Shown here: positions 49,652 through 63,227 of the stretch, piece after piece
Layout: the number at the start of each line of letters is the position of its first letter
Position numbering within the stretch: position 1 is the first letter of the stretch
NCBI GenBank assembly: GCA_012295275.1
Contig: CM022672.1
Span: 938,443-1,002,442 of the forward strand
DNA from: Chrysomallon squamiferum
Taxonomy: Eukaryota; Mollusca; Gastropoda; Neomphalida; Peltospiridae
DNA length: 64,000 nucleotides
Direction: 5' to 3'
The notes under the pieces: generated by a model
What the model was told of the DNA's origin: nothing
Database searches by the model: none
What the model saw: the letters and a program-made list of their open reading frames with translations, nothing else
Translations under genes and position numbers: made by a program

Positions 49652-52600
49652 TCACCTTAATTTTCCAAGTTCGGCTTTCCTGAATATTTCTAAAGCTGTA
49701 AAACATAAAGAGTCTATGATACCAGCTACTGTGAATGTTCCTCCAATGATAGCACAAACCTACAACAAAACAAAAATCCTACTTAAATATTGTTTCTTTC
49801 ATTTTTGTTTTGTTTAAGACTATAATAAAAGTGTAATTTCATTTTATTTTATTATGTATATATATGGAGAAAAAGTAGTCTTTAAAAATTTTGTGTCTGA
49901 GTTTGTTTGGTTTGTATGTAAAAAAAACAAAAAACATACAGTTGTTAGGAATGTGTAGAATGGCTTTCTCTTTTCTTTGTAGCGTACAGTTATGGGACTC
50001 ATATCGTAGCGGAACCATATAGCAGGGACATGATGTTGCACCACTTCCTGTAAGAGAGCAACACATTAGCAAATATTCATACACATTAGCTGTGTTATGT
50101 CACAGAATTAAAACCAGGTTTATTTTACCTATACACAAGAAAGAGTTCTAAAGATATTTCCATGGTTACCGTAACAACCATCTGAATCAGTCATTATCAA
50201 TTGTTACTCAAACATGCTTTGAAAACTCTAAACAACATGCATCCATTTATTAGAAACATAAAAATAACAAGACAATAAACAATAACATCAAATATATATT
50301 AAATATAATCAAATATTACAAATGTTAATAAATATTTATATCAGTTATGCTGTAAAATGTGCCCACTGTATGTTCTCAGTAACACCATTGTAAGGGATTG
50401 ATTTCCATCCACTTTACTATTGTGGAAGCTTTGGGTTTATAGAGAAAACAGTAACTTGGGCAAATGGATATATATATATATATGTTACTGTCAATGTGTC
50501 AAACCAGACATTTGGCCAAATGGCTGAAAATGAGTACCCTCAATTTGACAAAGTACCTGATAGGGAATTTTGAATTCAGTCAATATGTCAAGTATTGTGC
50601 TTGTTTCAAAAATAATGTTTTGTGTAATAGCAGATGTCACATAGTGTAAATAGTTTAAATAAATGAAGTATGTATTATGTGTCACCAATGCATTATATTG
50701 GTAAATTTGTTGTTACATGTATTTGATTATTCAATACAGATGAAACATAGTTTAGATATTAGAAAACACCCAAGAAATTTGGCCAAATGACTAGCAGTTA
50801 GAGGCATTTGACCAAATGACTGGTTTGACACACTGACTGTAACATATATATTTACATATTAACCATTTGTGTTTCCATATTTATTTTTCACTGAAGCCCT
50901 GAATTATTTTTCTCTGGAGAACTCCAGTTATGATTTACTACAATTAGTAGTCAAGTTAAATTCACTCAAACTGTGAACACTTAATTCAGTAATATTCCTG
51001 AATGAGAATTTATCTGTTATTTCAATTTAAAAAAAAAAAAAAAAAAAAAACCATTAAATATAATTTTACCCGATATGAGTAGGTGTACTGATATGGAAAT
51101 CTGGGAGTTGCACCCAGACCTTCGTAGACAGTTGGAACAATGCGAATAATGTAATCATGTGTTGATGCATCTGAAATAAAAATGTGAAACAACTGTTTTT
51201 ATAATGCAGAATTTGGATCTGAACTATAAAAAGTAACAAACAAAAATCTAATAAATAAATAAGTAAATAAATAATTAAATAAATAAATAAAATGATTTAT
51301 ATTACATGTATGGATTAATTTAAATCAAAGTTTTTGATAATATTTACTAAATACTGTGTGGTTGAATCATTAATAAAAATCAAGAACATTATACAGTATA
51401 TAATAATGCTTTTACTTGGTTTAAATTTAATTTAGACTTTTGAAATAACCATTTCATAGCTTTTTTGGAACAGGTTTAACAACCAGTTTATAAGGTAAGT
51501 ATCTAAATAAGATTAAAAAACATGAAAATTTAATTTTTATAACTGGCTTTAACATCAACGTGTTAACATAATTAACATTAAACATTTAACTGCGGTTAAT
51601 GTACTCTTCACTAGCTGCATACGTAAAAATTACCTTTTGCATCACGTTTATCAACATTTTCTAAAGCATTGAAAGATCCTTTAACATTCTGAAAAATATG
51701 TTTATAATAATAATTTGAGGCATACTGCGGATTTTTTAATAATAGTTGTTTTTTTAAAACAACAACAACAAATATTTTGTTAAAATATTATTATTATTAT
51801 TTCTATGAATTTCTAGTTTATGTAACAAAAAAAACAAAACAATGTTCACTTTATCATAAAGCATTATTTCCCGTTTTCTAGTTGTTATAAATTATCTCCC
51901 CTAAACCATATTTATATAACTGCATATAAAAGTATGTCTTATTGATTAACATTTCATCCCTATTTTCAGAAATATAACAGTAATGACAAAATATTTTATA
52001 GTAAATTATGTAAATACTTTTCCTGGCTGTATCTCCATCCCAAATCTCAGCTTATGAATGAAGTGGGTCATATCTGGTCTATCTGGCTGAACTTCAGCAG
52101 CATGAGTTGAAACATGAAAATTACCTGGAACCTAACACAATGAGAACATAAATAATGGTATAAAAGTTTGACAACAATCCAAATATCTATTCCAAAAACT
52201 GAAATAACACTGACGCATTAATAGATGTATTTTCAAAATAATGTAATATATGAAAAGGAAAACTTACAGCTAAAAAAACTAAAAAATTATATTACCAAAT
52301 TATTGAAATGATACATATATATTGGTATATGTATTTACATACATAAATCAGTTTAAAAAAATATTAATCATAACACATTAGCATATAAAACGTTTGTATG
52401 CAAATAAATGCATGCACATAAACAACAGGGAAAAACGACTTAACATGTAAGAAACATCATGTAAACTCTAGATTCATTCATTATTTTCACTATGGACAGA
52501 ATCAGTTACAATGAATTACAAACAATAATCATGGTGACCCCATAAAGTAGCTAGAAGATGTTGATGGCTTTGAAATGTAAATTTTTGTCCACATATATAT

Positions 52601-55546
52601 ATATACTTTGTTAATGAGGAAAAAAGATTCAAAACGACAGCCTTCACCGGCAGCACCAATTGGAAATTTCTGTGTGTTGTCACGGAAACCAACTTCATGT
52701 CTTCCCATGTCATCTTGAATATCCAATCCAATATCTACAAGTAAAATTAAGTGTATTTAATTATTATTGCATTTTTATAAACTGATTTACTGCCCAACAA
52801 GCAACTTTTACAAAAGTATTACTTTCATGTTTGTTTTTTAAATACATAATACATTTACTATGAATGAATAAAAAATATTTTCAGACGTGTGAGTGTCTGC
52901 ACACAAATTTTCAAAGGGAATGGCCAAAACCACAATAATGTTTTCTGGGGTTTTTTAATCTCAGTTCATTATAAAGGTTTCATAAAAATTTTAAAAACAT
53001 ATACTTGGAATGAGTATTTTAATATTATCAAAAGATTCAAAAATGAATTTTTTTTAAAACTGATACAATAAAAAAAATATGCTATGATTGTTTTTCTAAT
53101 AGTTAATGACAAATAAGCTTTTAGAACAGGAAAATACTTTGTCTGGATAGGAAAGATTCTCAATGAGTGCACCAAGAAATACTGATACTTAATATGTTAC
53201 TATGAGATACATATATCTGATGTGTAAGCGTCTACTCTGAACAGACAGCAGAAACATAATTGCACAGTGTGTAATATCAGTACACCAAGTCCCGTATACA
53301 AAAATGCTTGTAACCTTTAATGCATCTTTATTTTAATTTCAATTTTTATTTATAAAAATGTCTGTAGCTTTGACTCATGTTTTTAAATGAGTCATTTCCT
53401 GAAGACAGTATTTTTTTTTTTTATAAAGTACAAGCATTTAACCAGATAGTTAAAAACAAAACATACATTGACATTCCATTTTCGGAAGACTGATATTCAA
53501 GAAGACAGGTATCTTTTCTGAGTGTCTAACAGGATCTTCAACAGTCAGCTCACTGTCCCTGCAACCATAAATATAAACATATTAATTACCTGCTGATTAA
53601 ATAATTATCCTTTTAACAAATATTATTGTTTCTTTATTTGTTTTATTTTTTAATTTTTATTTATTTAGAGAAGATATTTTATATGACATTTTAATGATGT
53701 TGTTAAACTGAAATATGCATATTGTTTTATATATCCCAAAACCAAAATACATTATACAGAGTAATTTTTAAAAGTTGATATTTTTATAATTTTTCACTGT
53801 ATCATCTAAACCTTAAAACACTATCTAAAATTATTCTGATCTTAAGTATCCAGCTGTGCAATTTGAATACCAGGTACTGTTTTGTTTTTTGAACAATGAC
53901 TTTTTATAACAAACAGCAACTCTTTCATACATAATCCTTAGTTTATGCAATTTCTGCATGCTATACCAGTTCAATGTAATGATTCTAATAGATAAAATGT
54001 TTACTTACACATCAACTCTTATATAGTACAGAAGTTCTGAACAGAACAAAAAGACAATGAAAAGGATGCTCGATATTGATATTAATGCCCCAGTTGAAGT
54101 TGGCTGTGTCAGATCCTTTGGAATTTTCCGATAAATGTCAAGCCTAAAAAAAGTGATTTGTAAAAGAAAAGAAAAGAAATAAATAAATAAAGCTACAGTT
54201 AAATTAAAACATTTTTTGATCATATGTAATTATATTTGTTATGTATTACTTACTAAGTACATCTATGCACACACATCTAATTAAATGATAATTATGAATA
54301 AATTCAGAAAACCCATCAATCATTCAAATGATTGTTATGTGTTGATTTAAATAATCATAACATGTGTTGCCATCATTTTCTGTTTATGATTGTTATAAAG
54401 ACTAAATCTTACAAATAAGGTTTCATTAAAAACCAGCTCTCTTACCAGATTGTTATTTCAATGAATAATTCTAAGTAACATGATGCAGTACTTGGCATGT
54501 TTCTCTTCAAGGTATTATGTGTTACTGTTTTTCATTAAAATTATTAGATAATAATTAATTATGAAGTTGATGATATTGTTCTTTAGGCCCATCCAGAGTT
54601 AACAGCAGTATTCACAATATTTTGCTACATGTTTTTGTTTTACCACTAGTGCAGATATAAAAAGTTCATATTAAAAACTGTATAATCCCACTTCTGCTTG
54701 TCATATGAACCCAAGTATATACTAAAATATTTCTTGTAACCAGTAAATAAATAAGGGATATCACAAATTTATTTTTAGAAAAGTAAAAAGCGATGTATTG
54801 TCCAAAAATGTATTGGTTCTGCCCTCTAATGATATTTTGTAAAGTGTTAATACTTGAAAAATTGTTTGATACGACAAGTCTCTCAAGTAGGATTATACAG
54901 AGAAAACAAACAAAACAAAACAAAACAATAAATAAGTTAATAAAATAAATAATAAAATATTTTAATTTTTTTTTAAATTTAATTAAATTAAATTAAAATG
55001 TAGAAAAAAGTGCAATAAAATCTCTGCAATCAAGGTTAGACCTAAAGTCCAAGATTACCCAAAAATATGAGCAGAAATGAATCAAAACCAATATTGGCAA
55101 CAGTTTCCTTGATGTGAGTTAAAATATCAACAAATAAATAATCTAAAGAATTAAAATTTTGACATTCCGGCAAAATAAAACATTTACTCATCATTAAATC
55201 AAAATATAAATGGTTGTATTTTTTTTTTTTTTTTTTTTGTTATTTATTTATTTATTTATTATCTGATTCCGAAATTATCTAAATCAACATTATGATTATT
55301 ATATTACGATCTTTTCTTTTATTTACTTGCAACAGACTAAAAAGAGTCAACCCGTAGTTCCTATTTACCTATATATCACACAAACTGTTTGTATGGAGGT
55401 AATGTAATAAAACGACATTAAAAGTATTTTTACTGTCGATTCTGTCACACTATCTTAGTAATAAATAATATCTATTAATAGCGTTAAAAAGGAAACTTTT
55501 CTCGATTTTTTCATTATTATACCAACCTTCTTAAATCGAACTGCAT
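49652..55546 (-). CDS. ERGIC1: ERGIC1 (ER-Golgi intermediate compartment protein 1, ERGIC-32), complete 9-exon gene
   Basis: Coding exons in transcript order: 55527-55546, 54009-54143, 53467-53558, 52607-52734, 52018-52131, 51634-51688, 51070-51170, 49940-50047, 49652-49759. They sum to 861 nt, or 286 residues (human about 290), with all phases consistent. The start MQFDLRR joins LDIYRKIPKDLTQPTSTGA, the conserved cytosolic N-terminus. TM1 is around SISSILFIVFLFCSELLYYI. The lumenal domain carries LNISLPKMEC, DIQDDMGRHEV, PGNFHVSTHAAE, DMTHFIHKL, DYIIRIVPTVYE and IWFRYDMSPITV. TM2 is CAIIGGTFTVAGIIDSL. The protein cycles between ER and Golgi in COPII/COPI vesicles with ERGIC2/3 and helps sort cargo. 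The sequence favours ERGIC1 over ERGIC2 or ERGIC3 because of the short length and TM2/C-terminal wording. It ends LGKLR without a canonical KKxx. Confidence 0.97.
50483..50843. mobile_element. MITE-like element with ~45-bp TIRs in an ERGIC1 intron
   Basis: The left end reads GTTACTGTCAATGTGTCAAA then CCAGACATTTGGCCAAATG. The reverse complement of the right end reads GTTACAGTCAGTGTGTCAAA then CCAGTCATTTGGTCAAATG. The ends are flanked by TATATAT on both sides, a possible AT-type target duplication. The ~360-bp interior codes for nothing. The element lies in the intron between exons 51070-51170 and 49940-50047. Confidence 0.8.
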
Positions 55547-55911
55547 GTTGAATGTATTTGCCCAGTAACAGATTATATTAATCTTTCCAAAAATGTATAC
55601 CTCTTCAAATATGCATTTATATTTAGGGTGTACAGATCCAGTACACACAAAAATTTGTCTGAAGAAGAAACTTTAATGACACCTGGCAGACATGCGTACA
55701 ACTCATATAACGCGAATTATTCTGATTGGTTTAAATAGTTAAAGGGACAAAACTCACCCCTAAAACTAGAAAAATGATTTTAAACTATACACTGAAGCGT
55801 CAAAAGTATGTAATTGAGTGCCCTATTAATTGATCTACATAATTACAGGCGAAATACCTTATTGTGTTATTATTGTTTTTGTTGTTGTTGTTGCTGTTGT
55901 TGATTTTGTTG

Positions 55912-55957
<46 letters not shown>

Positions 55958-56296
55958 GTGAAATGATTAATAGCCTATATATTTAAAATAAATAAATAAA
56001 TAAAATATGAAGAATGGGGCAATATAATCGTGCATATCTACAAAACATCTCCCGATCTAGATCAATTAAAATGTAGAAAAATGTGCAGTAAAATCTCTGC
56101 AGTCAAGGTTAGGCCTAAAGGTCAAGATTACCCCAAAAATATGAGTAGAAATGGATCAAAACCAACATTGGCAACAGTTTCCTTGATGTGGGTAAAGATA
56201 TCAACAAATAAATAATATAAAGAATTAAAATTTTGACATTCCTGCAAAATAAAACATTTACTTATCATTAAATCAAAATATAAATGGTTGTATGTA

Positions 56297-56300
<4 letters not shown>

Positions 56301-56370
<70 letters not shown>
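56301..56370. repeat. (GT)n(AT)n microsatellite
   Basis: Compound dinucleotide tract in copy 2 of the ERGIC1 duplication; the matching place in copy 1 has a poly-T instead. Confidence 0.93.
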
Positions 56371-56372
<2 letters not shown>

Positions 56373-56631
56373 ATTTATTTATTTATTATCTGATTCCGAA
56401 ATTATCTAAATCAACATTATTATATTACGATCTTTTCTTTTATTTACTTGCAACAGACTAAAGAGAGTCAACCCGTAAATTCCTATTAACCTATATATCA
56501 TATAAATTAAAACTGTTTGTATGGAAGTAATGTAATAAAACGATATTAAATGTCTTTTTACTGTCGATTCTGTCACACTATCTTAATAATAATTAATATC
56601 TATTTATAGCGTTAAAAAGGAAACTTTTCTC

Positions 56632-56685
56632 GATTTATTCTTTATTATACCAACCTTCTTAAATTGAACTGCATGTTGAATGTAT
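56632..56685 (-). pseudogene. Second copy of ERGIC1 first coding exon
   Basis: The duplicated segment keeps ATG plus six codons reading MQFNLRR (Asp4 changed to Asn) followed by the same GTTGG donor on the minus strand. It could act as an alternative first exon spliced to 54143, since phase and donor are preserved, or it may be silent. There are no other ERGIC1 exons around it. Confidence 0.7.
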
Positions 56686-57627
56686 TTGCCCAGTAACAGA
56701 TTATATTAATCTTTCCAAAAATGTATACCTCTTCAAATATGCATTTATATTTAGGGTATACAGATCCAGTACACAGAACAAATTTTCTGCAGAAGAAACT
56801 TTAATGACATCTGGCAGACATGCGTACAACACATATAACGTGAATTATTCTGATTGGTTTAAATGGTTAAAGGGACAAAACTCACCCCTAAAACTAGAAA
56901 AATAATTTTAAACTATACACTGAAGTGTCAAAAGTATGTAACTGAGTTACCTATTAGTTGATCAACACCTAGAACCACACATATAATTAATTACAGGCTA
57001 AATATCTTATTGTGTTATTACTGTTTTTATTTTTTTGTTGCTATTATTGTTGTTGTTTTTGTTTTGTTTTGTTGTTGTTGTTGTTGTTATTATTATATGT
57101 GAAATGATTAATAGCTATATACTTGAAATAAATAAATAAATACATAAAATATGAAGAATAAAAAGGGGAAATAATCGTGCATATCTACAAAACATCTCCG
57201 GATCTAGCTCAGTACTGAAGGAACAGTGTATAAAAATAAAACAGTTAATTTATCAGAATGTCAGATAAATGGCATGAATATGCCATCTGCATGCAGGCCA
57301 GATTTTTTTAGCATTTTTCTTCTCTGTTTTGAATAAAAATAAATGTATCGTTTGATAAAGGGCATGACTGATGTAATATCTTATTTGACAGCCTCTGTTA
57401 AGATGTAGGGCTAAGGTGCGATGGGGCAGGAATCAGTTCTACCCATCCGCACTAGCTGACCCGTTGTCTCTACGAGTCCCTGTGACTGCTGCATCAGAGA
57501 CCATGGAGAACAAGACTGCAAAACTGTCCACTGTTGCTAATAATATCTGTTGGAGCTTTACCATAAGCAATCCTCAGGAAAATTGCATATTAAAAATGTG
57601 TCATAATCAAGCATTGATTCCACACAA

Positions 57628-57659
<32 letters not shown>

Positions 57660-57918
57660 CCACACACATACACACACACCCACACACCTCTATACACGAA
57701 CATAAAATACATATATTCATGTACAAAAAAACACGGATCAGACACTACTGACACCGTATGAATCGAATCGAGATACTTCTAATAACTCTAATCTGTAAGC
57801 CTAATGACCTCTGATCTGCTTGGCGTGTAAGTGTGAGTTCGTGCGTGTCTTGTGCTAAAGCTACAATAACACATATTAGAGACTTGATAGCGTATTTTTA
57901 AGTATATACATTTCGTCC

Positions 57919-58019
<101 letters not shown>

Positions 58020-58659
58020 TTTACAAATACAAGACTTACATTGATAAGCAGTTTATCCTATTCGTATTATTATAGCAATGACTGTCTATTACATTTCAAT
58101 ACATTTCATTTATTTTAAAAGTAAACTACTAGCATGTCAAAAATCTGAAATAAATATTTTCTCATGTATTTATTTGCTTTTGCTTATTTGTTTATTTGAT
58201 TGTTTATTGTATTTTTTCTTTCTAATATTTAAATTTAAATTGTTTCTCTATATTTACTGTATTTTAATTTCTTTTTGTTTTAAGTCAGCCGTAGCTAATG
58301 ACTGTTTATAGATATATTTGAAATGTTAATGATATCCGCCAAGTTAAAGATTTAAAAAAAACTACATAAAAATAAAACGAAAATAATTCACGTATATATT
58401 TTATAATCACAAACATACATACATGCATACATTCATGTAAACACTTACACACACACACACACACACTCTTGTACATACTGATATATAATGCTTGTGTTTT
58501 CTTTAATTATTCTGAAATACATTTATCATCTTCATCTATACTAAAACATAAAAATGAAATTGTTGTTAATCTAGTTGTTGGTGCGCTGCATATCACACAC
58601 CTGTGTAGAAAAAAATGTAATTTGCCTTTATCATAAATAACTTCATCTCTTTGTCATGG

Positions 58660-58810
58660 TGACGTACAACAAGACGACACTCCTTATCACGTTGTAAAGT
58701 GCAACCACCATCGGCTGATTTCCGGGATAGGCAAGATTTTGGTTTCAATGCATCAATAATCGTTCTGGCGGAAATGCGGACAAGCGGCAGAGTGATAGCT
58801 GAGACGTCGT
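58660..58810 (-). other. Possible decayed Tc1/mariner-type transposase fragment
   Basis: On the minus strand, one open stretch reads VRISARTIIDAL followed by basic residues, reminiscent of the helix-turn-helix of Tc1 transposases. It is short and weak; treat as a hint only. Confidence 0.22.
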
Positions 58811-59317
58811 TGGTAAGAGGATCAATTCTTCTTGTGACAGTGTTGACCGTTTGTCGCTATGGTTAGGGTTTCACGAGGGCCTGAATGTAGGTGTGGTCGT
58901 TAACAATATGAAAAAAAAAGTAAATTAAAAATGTCTTGAATGAGACTTAATGTAAAACATTTATTAATTCTTCCCTTAATAAAATTTCAAGCGGAAAGAA
59001 TGACCGTTTGGAAAGCCGAAGGTATCTTGTTTGAATCTGGCAAGAAAAGTAGTTTTCGTGATTATTTCTGACGTATTGTAAGACTTGATTCTTGGATGAA
59101 AGTCTATTAATTGATCCGGAGTTAGATTGTTCCGCACTAAATCATTTTTCCATCTTCAGGTAGCCCCAAAGAAGTATAGAAACAAGCCCATTTGAAATAA
59201 TTTTTGAGGTTGGGGCCCCTTAGTTAAATTTGATATTGTACGATGAATTATCCAGTGTAGTTATAGGTATTTATACTTTTTTAATTCGTAGCTTTAACCG
59301 TCGCTTTAGAGTTTCAC

Positions 59318-59350
59318 AGGGTGCGCAGTAGCCCAGGTTGAGAATCACTG
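59318..59350 (-). mobile_element. hAT transposon terminus
   Basis: On the minus strand the sequence begins CAGTGATTCTCAACCTGGG and continues with a GC-rich GTGCGC block. This is the well-known terminal motif of hAT (Charlie-like) elements. The partner end was not found, so this is a truncated copy. Confidence 0.7.
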
Positions 59351-61251
59351 TCTTAAGCCTTCAAATATACAGGTACATATATACACAGGCTTTTGATAAA
59401 CCACTTATACACTAATAAGCATTAAGGATATCTCAGACATAATAAATATATTGAGGTGTGTTATGTGACAATCTGCAACATCATTGATCAAGCGGTACAG
59501 GTGTATCCGAAAAAAAATACGGTTTAGTATCTTTTTTTTAATATTATTGTGCCATACCTTCATTACACAGAATACATATTTTCTTGAGAAAGAGCAGCAA
59601 AAAAAAAAAAAAAAAAAAAATCATGCTTCTCGACACCATATGGCGTTTAATACATAGAAAGACAGAGATTTTCTGTTTGCGTGCATATTATATTGTTTGC
59701 TGATAATTTAGCGGTTAATTTATTTGTGTGTGTGCGCGTGCTGTGATAGGGAGCGAGAGACACAGTTTGTGTGAAAACTAGAAACATATGTTATAAACAA
59801 GAGTTCATACATGGCTGTAGTGAATAGGAAAAAAAAAATAGATATAAAATATACAAAGATAATGGGGTGATTTTTGTTTATACTTATATTGTGTATATGA
59901 AAGAAACACGTGGTATTCGGGACAATAGGGATGTGATTATAAATATATATTAATTTTCCTGCACCAGTAAACCTAAATAACAAAATAGTGTAATTGTTAT
60001 AATCATATTTACAGAGACTGAAATAGTTTTATACGTGTCTGGATTTGTTATGTTCAAGAAATATTGTTGTTTATAACTACACCTTAATTGTTTCTGCCCA
60101 TCTCCACCAATGCCAGTTGTATGTAACTAAATTGTATGTAAGTATGTATGTAAGCATACACATTTTTTGTTGTTGTTGTTATTTGTTTACATTTTTTAAA
60201 TTTGCGACAAATGCTTTTAAAAAAAATAAAATTCTATTCATCTCCTTGTCCTGTTTATAAAAATGAATTAACGGAAACGTACATATTTTCTCACAGGTTA
60301 ATTGTTACCTGGATGTCAAAGCAAGATGGTTCTTTGTTAAGTTTCCATAACAACAACAACAACAACAATAATAATATAATCATGATGTTATGTTTAATAC
60401 AATTAGTAGTAATAATGTAAAAAAGTAATACTTTTAACAGCAGTAGTAGAAATAGTAATATCAACAACAGCAGCAGTAAAGGAAATGAAAAAGGAAGAAC
60501 TGTTTTATAATACGATGTATTCGTCACATTTTTGATAGCAGTCGCTAATAATAAACAACAATAATAAATAAAAAGTGAAATAGTAATTTCTTCTTTTATT
60601 GAAATGAATACATTGCAAAACATTATACATAACAAAAAAAAAAATGAAAACTACACAATATTATGCACCAAAACAAAATACATTAATATCTTTATGAATT
60701 GTTTTGGAGATTTACAGGACACAGAATTATTCTGAGTAGTGAACATTATACTTAAATCTTTATACTTTTTTATTTCAGTACGACTCAAGAATGTTATACA
60801 TGTCCATTCTTCCATATTCGATTCAGCAACGTCCCAGATATGAATATATATATACAAAGACAGACAGACAGACACACACACACACACACATATACTGAGT
60901 ACATCCGTCATCACCCCATCCCACTACTCATTTTTACCTTTATATGAACGGTAAATCCTAATACAATCATATAGAGCTAAATTAAAAATATAAATGAACA
61001 TAAACATTTAAAAAAATAAGAAGAAAAGAACAGAAAAACAACATTTGGAATGATATTTAGATTTTTCTGAGGTACAGGCAATATGAATATCAAAAGAAAT
61101 ATATATCAGTTACAATTCTCTCTATAAACGAACAACAATTACTGTTTTGTAAATCTAAAGGATTCTGTCGATTTCGAATATTATTTTGTTTTTATAAAAG
61201 TGGACGGAAGCATTGTCTGATATATACATTAAACCTTTTGTTTCAAAGTAA

Positions 61252-61406
61252 CAGGATATCAGTTGTCGCATGACGACCACACGAACAATATCTTATGTTC
61301 GGGATTGTGATGTACATGTGCTTGCAGTTCATACGAACTACGAAAATATCCCTGAGTTTCCAACAGCACCAGACATAAGCACCAGTCTACAAGGCACAAA
61401 ATACAG
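61252..61406 (+). other. Isolated exon-like segment on the plus strand
   Basis: Flanked by acceptor AAAGTAACAG and a strong donor CAG/GTAAGTAT. The phase-0 frame is open for all 51 codons (contains SYVRDCDVHVLAVHTNYEN). I do not recognise the peptide and see no partner exon on either side. It could be an exon of a gene overlapping the DUSP locus or a remnant. Confidence 0.3.
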
Positions 61407-61709
61407 GTAAGTATATTAGTTATATAACGATATATATTATATATACCTTTATGTTTTCTTAAACCAATAAAATATGGATTAATCCTTGTTTTATAAGACA
61501 ATGTTATCTTCTTCAAGGAAACAAAATGGATGACAATTACTTATCAGGAATCTTTTCATCTGTTCCTCGTCTCGAATAGAAGGTTCCCAAAAGAAATAAC
61601 TCGCATTAGATATTTAATCTGTAGCACTGTATTCTTGGAACTGAAATCTTTTCCAATAAACGCCTCAAGCGTCATTTTTTTTTTTTTATCTTTTTCAAAA
61701 TTCTTTGTA

Positions 61710-63227
61710 CTAACTTGGAGACGTTAGCGAGGTATAAAAGTTAGAAAGTTCTTGTGAACTGAAAGAAAAACTACGAGCAGATGAATCCGACATAAATGAC
61801 TGAGGACTGCAGGTAAAAGCCGGTAAGGGTGCGTCCGAAGAAACGCTTTGTGTCCCTAAGGTAAAAGGGAATGCTGACGATAAGGGAGGGACAACTGGGG
61901 CAGATAAATCTGTCACGCTGCAAACTACAGGATCATCATCGATTTTTCTTGACTTCAGTAATTGGGTTTCGAAATTCTTTAGCTGCTGCATGAAGTTTAG
62001 ATTCGGGTTGATGACGTCACGTCGAGAACGGACGTGTTCGTACGCATTGTCCAGAGAAAGTCCATTGGCAGACATGAGGTAGGCAAGGCATATTGTGGCC
62101 GAACGGCTAACACCTGCATGACAATGCACGAGAACTTTACCCTGTGTTCCTTTCACTGACTCTGTAATAATAAAAAATTCCAAATTAAATAACTTGTGAG
62201 AAAATTAGTCATTATTATTTTCCTAACATATTTTGTTTTAAGTAACTTGATAAAATCTTGTTTGTTGCTCTATTTTTGTCTTTGTCTTTCTATGCTGTTA
62301 TGTGATTGTATGTGTGCAGGCACTTACATATGCTAAATATTCTCTCTTGCTATGTATGCTACTAATTCTTTCTCGTTTCTTATCTCTCATTATATCTCTG
62401 ACTCATTCTGTCTCATTATGTTTACAAAGAAGTATATTGTAATTAGAAATAAGACATAATTTAATAAGGAAGATGGTCTCTCCTACAATGCGGAACTGTA
62501 TACCACTTACCAATGAAATTGTTAGCTGGAACAAACCATGACTGTAATTCGGCGGAGGCGGTGTCGTTCACGGGAATGTTCATGTACCGGAAATCGGCCT
62601 CAAAATGATTTTGGCACGTTGTTGATACGTTGAGAAGGGAGGTAATTCCCAGTGTTTTCAGTAGCTCTCCCTGACAGGCATGTTTGTAGTTTCCAAGATA
62701 CAGATATGGAAGTATCTCTACTGGCGCAGACTGAAATAAATAAATAAATAAATAAATAATAGCAACTTTTCCTTTCTATAAACTTGAAGCCTAGATTAAA
62801 GTTTTCCTTAGCGTTTCGATATAATTTTGATACTCTAGTTTAAGTAGCATAATATATAGCTAGGCATATATGACTAAACAAAAACAAACAGAGAATTTCA
62901 TTTACAAGAAAATAGTCAGGAATATTTTTTTAATTATTATTTTTCCTAATTTTTAATTTTTTTAATTGGCTTTTTTTCTTTCTTTTTTTTTTGGTGTCTC
63001 TTATTAATATATTAATAATTTGCATAACTATGTTATTTATTATTAATTTTTGTTTGTAATATCTATTTTTTATTTTTATTATTATTATTTTTTTTTTTTA
63101 TTTGGAGATATTTTAAAACATACCTCTATTTGAGTATGCTGAAATGTCCGACCATCAGTATATCTACAAGTGTCTTTCTGGGTGAGGCACATATCAGGGC
63201 AAGCCATTTCTAATGCTTCAAAACCAC
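61710..63227 (-). CDS. MAP-kinase phosphatase (DUSP1/4-like), 3' three exons
   Basis: Exons in transcript order: 63124-63227, 62511-62730, 61710-62161, joined in matching phases. The first visible exon ends the rhodanese-like (CH2) region (GFEALEMACPDMC). The second opens the catalytic domain with APVEILPYLYLGNY and carries the general acid region NIPVNDTAS. The third has the signature HCHAGVSRSATICLAYLM with the nucleophilic Cys and the P-loop Arg, then NPNLNFMQQLKNFE. A ~90-residue Ser-rich tail ends YTSLTSPS, similar in style to DUSP1-type tails. The enzyme removes phosphates from Tyr and Thr of active MAP kinases, probably in the nucleus. The 5' exon with the start and most of the rhodanese domain is beyond the window. 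DUSP1, DUSP2, DUSP4 and DUSP5 cannot be separated here. Confidence 0.94.

Larger units (their letters stand above)
55000..57215. repeat. ~1.1-kb tandem duplication covering ERGIC1 exon 1 and promoter
   Basis: Copy 1 (about 54996-56060) and copy 2 (about 56068-57215) align along their length, differing by scattered substitutions and by expansion of TA and GTT repeats. Landmarks in both: AAAATGTAGAAAAA at the start, ATATGAGYAGAAATGRATCA, the exon 1 sequence, and ATCGTGCATATCTACAAAAC near the end. Confidence 0.92.

Noticed and set aside
57416-57751. 111-residue plus-strand frame
   Set aside because: The second half is a CA-repeat-derived Thr/His run; the first half matches nothing known and has no gene context.
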